Source: an uncultured Eubacteriales bacterium (GTDB lineage: Bacteria > Bacillota > Clostridia > Oscillospirales > Oscillospiraceae). From it: 51,715 bases of DNA. Below the pieces are notes generated by a model, which saw nothing but the letters and a program-made list of their open reading frames with translations, searched no databases and was not told where the DNA came from. The position numbers were made by a program, and so were the translations under genes. Location of the stretch: assembly GCA_900544295.1 (NCBI GenBank), contig UQUO01000012.1:1-51715 (forward strand), given 5' to 3'. Each line of letters starts with the position of its first letter. Positions within the stretch are counted from its first letter, which is position 1. Below, one piece after another: positions 49,871 through 51,715 of the stretch.

Positions 49871-51472
49871 ATGTCTGTATCCTTCGACCCCCTGTCCTGC
49901 CGCTTTCCCTCGCAGCGGCGGGTGATATACGGCGCGCGCGGCATGGTCTGCGCCTCCCAGCCCCTGGCCGCCCAGGCGGGGCTGGACATCCTGCGCCGCG
50001 GCGGCAACGCCGTGGATGCCGCCATTGCCACGGCCGCCTGCCTCACGGTGCTGGAACCGACCTCGAACGGTCTGGGAGGGGACGCCTTCTCCCTCATCTG
50101 GCATGACGGGCGGCTCTACGGCCTCAACTCCTCCGGCCCCGCGCCCGCGCTGGCGGACGCGGACTTCCTGCGTGAGAAGTTCGGGCGCATACCGGAAAAG
50201 GGCTGGTACGCCGTGGACGTGCCGGGCATCCCGGCCGCCTGGGCGGAGGCCGCTCGCCGCTTTGGCCGCCTGCCCCTGGCGGAGCTGCTCTCCCCCGCCA
50301 TCAGCTACGCCGAGGAGGGCTACCCCCTCTCGCCCGTGACCTCAAAACTCTGGGTCCAGGCCCACGCGGCCTATTCCAAGGCCGGTGACAAGCTGTTTGA
50401 GCCCTGGTTCGACTGCTTTGCGCCCGGCGGGCGCGCGCCGAGGGCCGGGGAAATGGTCCGCCTGCCCGGCCACGCCGAGACTCTGCGCGAGCTGGCGCGC
50501 ACGGACTGCGAGAGCTTCTACCGCGGCGCTCTAGCAGAGCGCATAGACGCCTGGGCGCGCGAGACGGGCGGCTGGCTGCGCGCCGACGACCTCGCGGCCT
50601 TCCGGCCCGAGTGGGTACAGCCCATCAGCGTGCCCTACCGCGGTTATACCGTCCACGAGCTGCCGCCGAATGGTCACGGGCTCGTGCCGCTGCTGGCGCT
50701 CGGCATACTCTCCGGCCTCGACATGGGAGTGCGGGACGCTGAAGCCATCCACGTCCAGCTTGAAGCCATGAAGCTGGCCTTTGCCGACGGCCTGCGCTAC
50801 ATAGCCGACCCCAGGAGCATGGGGCTCTCGCCCGAGGCGCTGCTTGACCCCGCCTATCTCGCCTCGCGCCGCGCGCTCATCGGAGATATGGCCCGAGAGC
50901 CCGAGCCGGGCGACCCGCGTTCCGGCGGCACGGTCTACCTCTGCGCCGCGGACGGCGAGGGGAACATGGTGAGCTGGATACAGTCGAACTACATGGGCTT
51001 CGGCTCCGGCGTCGTTGTACCAGGCACGGGCATAGCCCTGCACAACCGGGGCTGCAACTTCAGCCTCGACCCGGCCTCGCCCAACTGCATGGCCCCCGGC
51101 AAGCGGCCCTACCACACGATAATCCCCGGCTTCCTGACGAAAGACGGGCAGGCCGTCGGGCCCTTCGGGGTCATGGGCGCCTTTATGCAGCCGCAGGGAC
51201 ATGTGCAGGTCATGATAAACACGCTGGACTATGCGATGAACCCGCAGGAGGCGCTGGACGCGCCGCGCTGGCAGTGGGTCGGCGGCAAGCGCATCCAGCT
51301 TGAGCCGGGCTTTGACGCCGGCATCGCCGAAGAGCTCCGCCGCCGCGGCCACGAGATCGAATCCGGCGACCCCATTGACTTCGGCCGTGGCCAGATCATC
51401 TGGCGCGACGGCAGCGGCGTCCTCTGCGGCGGCACCGAGCCCCGCGCCGACGGCTGCGTCGCCGCCTGGTGA
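49871..51472 (+). CDS. Gamma-glutamyltransferase-family Ntn-hydrolase
   Basis: A 533-residue member of the gamma-glutamyltranspeptidase family, which self-cleaves into large and small subunits. GNAVDAAIATAACLTVLEP and SNGLGGDAFSLI are N-terminal family marks; SGGTVYLCAADGEGNMVS contains the catalytic threonine, T354, that becomes the N-terminus of the small subunit; FGVMGAFMQPQGHVQ is the late motif. There is no signal peptide, so it is likely cytosolic, as in YwrD-type proteins. It cleaves gamma-glutamyl bonds of glutathione or related amides; the exact substrate is unknown. GGAGGT precedes ATG 49871. It has its own promoter. Confidence 0.9.
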   Translation: MSVSFDPLSCRFPSQRRVIYGARGMVCASQPLAAQAGLDILRRGGNAVDAAIATAACLTVLEPTSNGLGGDAFSLIWHDGRLYGLNSSGPAPALADADFLREKFGRIPEKGWYAVDVPGIPAAWAEAARRFGRLPLAELLSPAISYAEEGYPLSPVTSKLWVQAHAAYSKAGDKLFEPWFDCFAPGGRAPRAGEMVRLPGHAETLRELARTDCESFYRGALAERIDAWARETGGWLRADDLAAFRPEWVQPISVPYRGYTVHELPPNGHGLVPLLALGILSGLDMGVRDAEAIHVQLEAMKLAFADGLRYIADPRSMGLSPEALLDPAYLASRRALIGDMAREPEPGDPRSGGTVYLCAADGEGNMVSWIQSNYMGFGSGVVVPGTGIALHNRGCNFSLDPASPNCMAPGKRPYHTIIPGFLTKDGQAVGPFGVMGAFMQPQGHVQVMINTLDYAMNPQEALDAPRWQWVGGKRIQLEPGFDAGIAEELRRRGHEIESGDPIDFGRGQIIWRDGSGVLCGGTEPRADGCVAAW

Positions 51473-51534
51473 TAGCTGCGCGCCTGGGACGAATGTTTAT
51501 TGCCCGGTTTTTACGAAAAGCGCGATAAGATGTC

Positions 51535-51564
51535 AAAGGGGGACCCCCGCGGGGGTCCCCCTTT
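51535..51564 (+). repeat. Perfect 30-bp palindrome, probable terminator
   Basis: AAAGGGGGACCCCCG at 51535-51549 is the exact reverse complement of 51550-51564. It is related to the core of the 70-bp dispersed repeat (AAAGGGGGAACC...GGTTCCCCCTTT). Placed 62 bases after the gamma-glutamyltransferase stop, it may end that transcript although the T-run is short. Confidence 0.75.
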
Positions 51565-51582
51565 CGTATCAGAAACACCTCT

Positions 51583-51620
51583 GTAGGGGCGGGGTTCCAC
51601 CCCCGCCCGGCGTCGGATGA
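51583..51620 (+). repeat. Dispersed intergenic repeat module (TGTAGGGGCG type)
   Basis: TGTAGGGGCGGGGTTCCACC leads into the 20 bases CCCCGCCCGGCGTCGGATGA (51601-51620), identical to 3628-3647. GGGGCGGGG and CCCCGCCC can pair. This is typical of GC-rich clostridial intergenic repeats. Confidence 0.65.
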
Positions 51621-51645
51621 CTGTGAGCGTCCGTAAATCGCAGGG

Positions 51646-51715
51646 GCTGCGGGCGGCGGGGGCCGCCCGCAAAGGGGGAACCCCCGGCGAGGGTTCCCCC
51701 TTTGACCCCCTCCTG
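51646..51715 (-). repeat. 70-bp dispersed palindromic repeat, copy 2 (inverted, cut by window end)
   Basis: The reverse complement matches 16075-16144 with two mismatches over 70 bases. The window ends inside the element, so its full length is not visible. Confidence 0.85.

Overview
The window looks like chromosome from a GC-rich, strictly anaerobic Firmicute, most likely an Oscillospirales-type Clostridium. This rests on gene content, not a marker-gene search. The signs are a Rex redox repressor, a type III glutamine synthetase, SLH-domain surface protein, ECF-type vitamin uptake, oxygen-sensitive 2-hydroxyacyl-CoA dehydratase-type enzymes, SigA promoters with TTGACA/TATAAT boxes 17 bp apart, and GC-rich palindromic intergenic repeats. 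There is no CRISPR array, insertion sequence or phage. One tRNA (Pro, UGG) is present.

Layout. 1-3.6 kb: an ECF sigma factor with a membrane partner, then a cobalamin-riboswitch-controlled DUF4430 lipoprotein and ECF S component. 3.7-8.4 kb: a cupin/carboxymuconolactone-decarboxylase protein and a hydrolase divergent from a LysR regulator, then a macro-domain protein with an HTH-like tail and a vWA protein. 8.6-17.4 kb: housekeeping genes (tRNA-Pro, trmB, xth, dus, ECF sigma/anti-sigma pair, rex, SLH protein, mnmE, pfkA). 17.4-29.5 kb: a glutamine hub. On the minus strand lie a type I glutamine synthetase-like gene, an ANTAR regulator and pyrG; divergently lie glnN, asnB, purA, glmS and guaA. 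Both arms carry an intrinsic terminator between promoter and first gene. 29.6-31.9 kb: an arsenic operon (arsR, permease, thioredoxin-like, arsC) of visibly lower GC, probably acquired.

32.0-49.5 kb is the most unusual part. The minus strand encodes three 2-hydroxyacyl-CoA dehydratase/benzoyl-CoA reductase-type subunits, their ATP-dependent activase, a zinc-ribbon protein, a small unknown protein and a TetR regulator. The plus strand encodes a DASS-type anion transporter and a dihydrolipoamide dehydrogenase-like flavoprotein, then a tight run: SAM methyltransferase, radical SAM protein, PaaK-like CoA ligase, second radical SAM protein, DUF1858-like protein, sirtuin, CobW-type GTPase and a fourth, very divergent dehydratase-like protein. 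The methyltransferase, ligase, radical SAM and zinc-ribbon proteins resemble the uncharacterised DVU_1553/1556/1557-TrsS set (recalled, not searched), and the radical SAM proteins resemble tetraether lipid synthase in their cysteine layout. I infer one anaerobic metabolic system: a carboxylate is imported, activated to a CoA thioester, and handled by radical or low-potential iron-sulfur chemistry. Its substrate is unknown. The window ends with a gamma-glutamyltransferase gene and part of a dispersed repeat also found near 16.1 kb.
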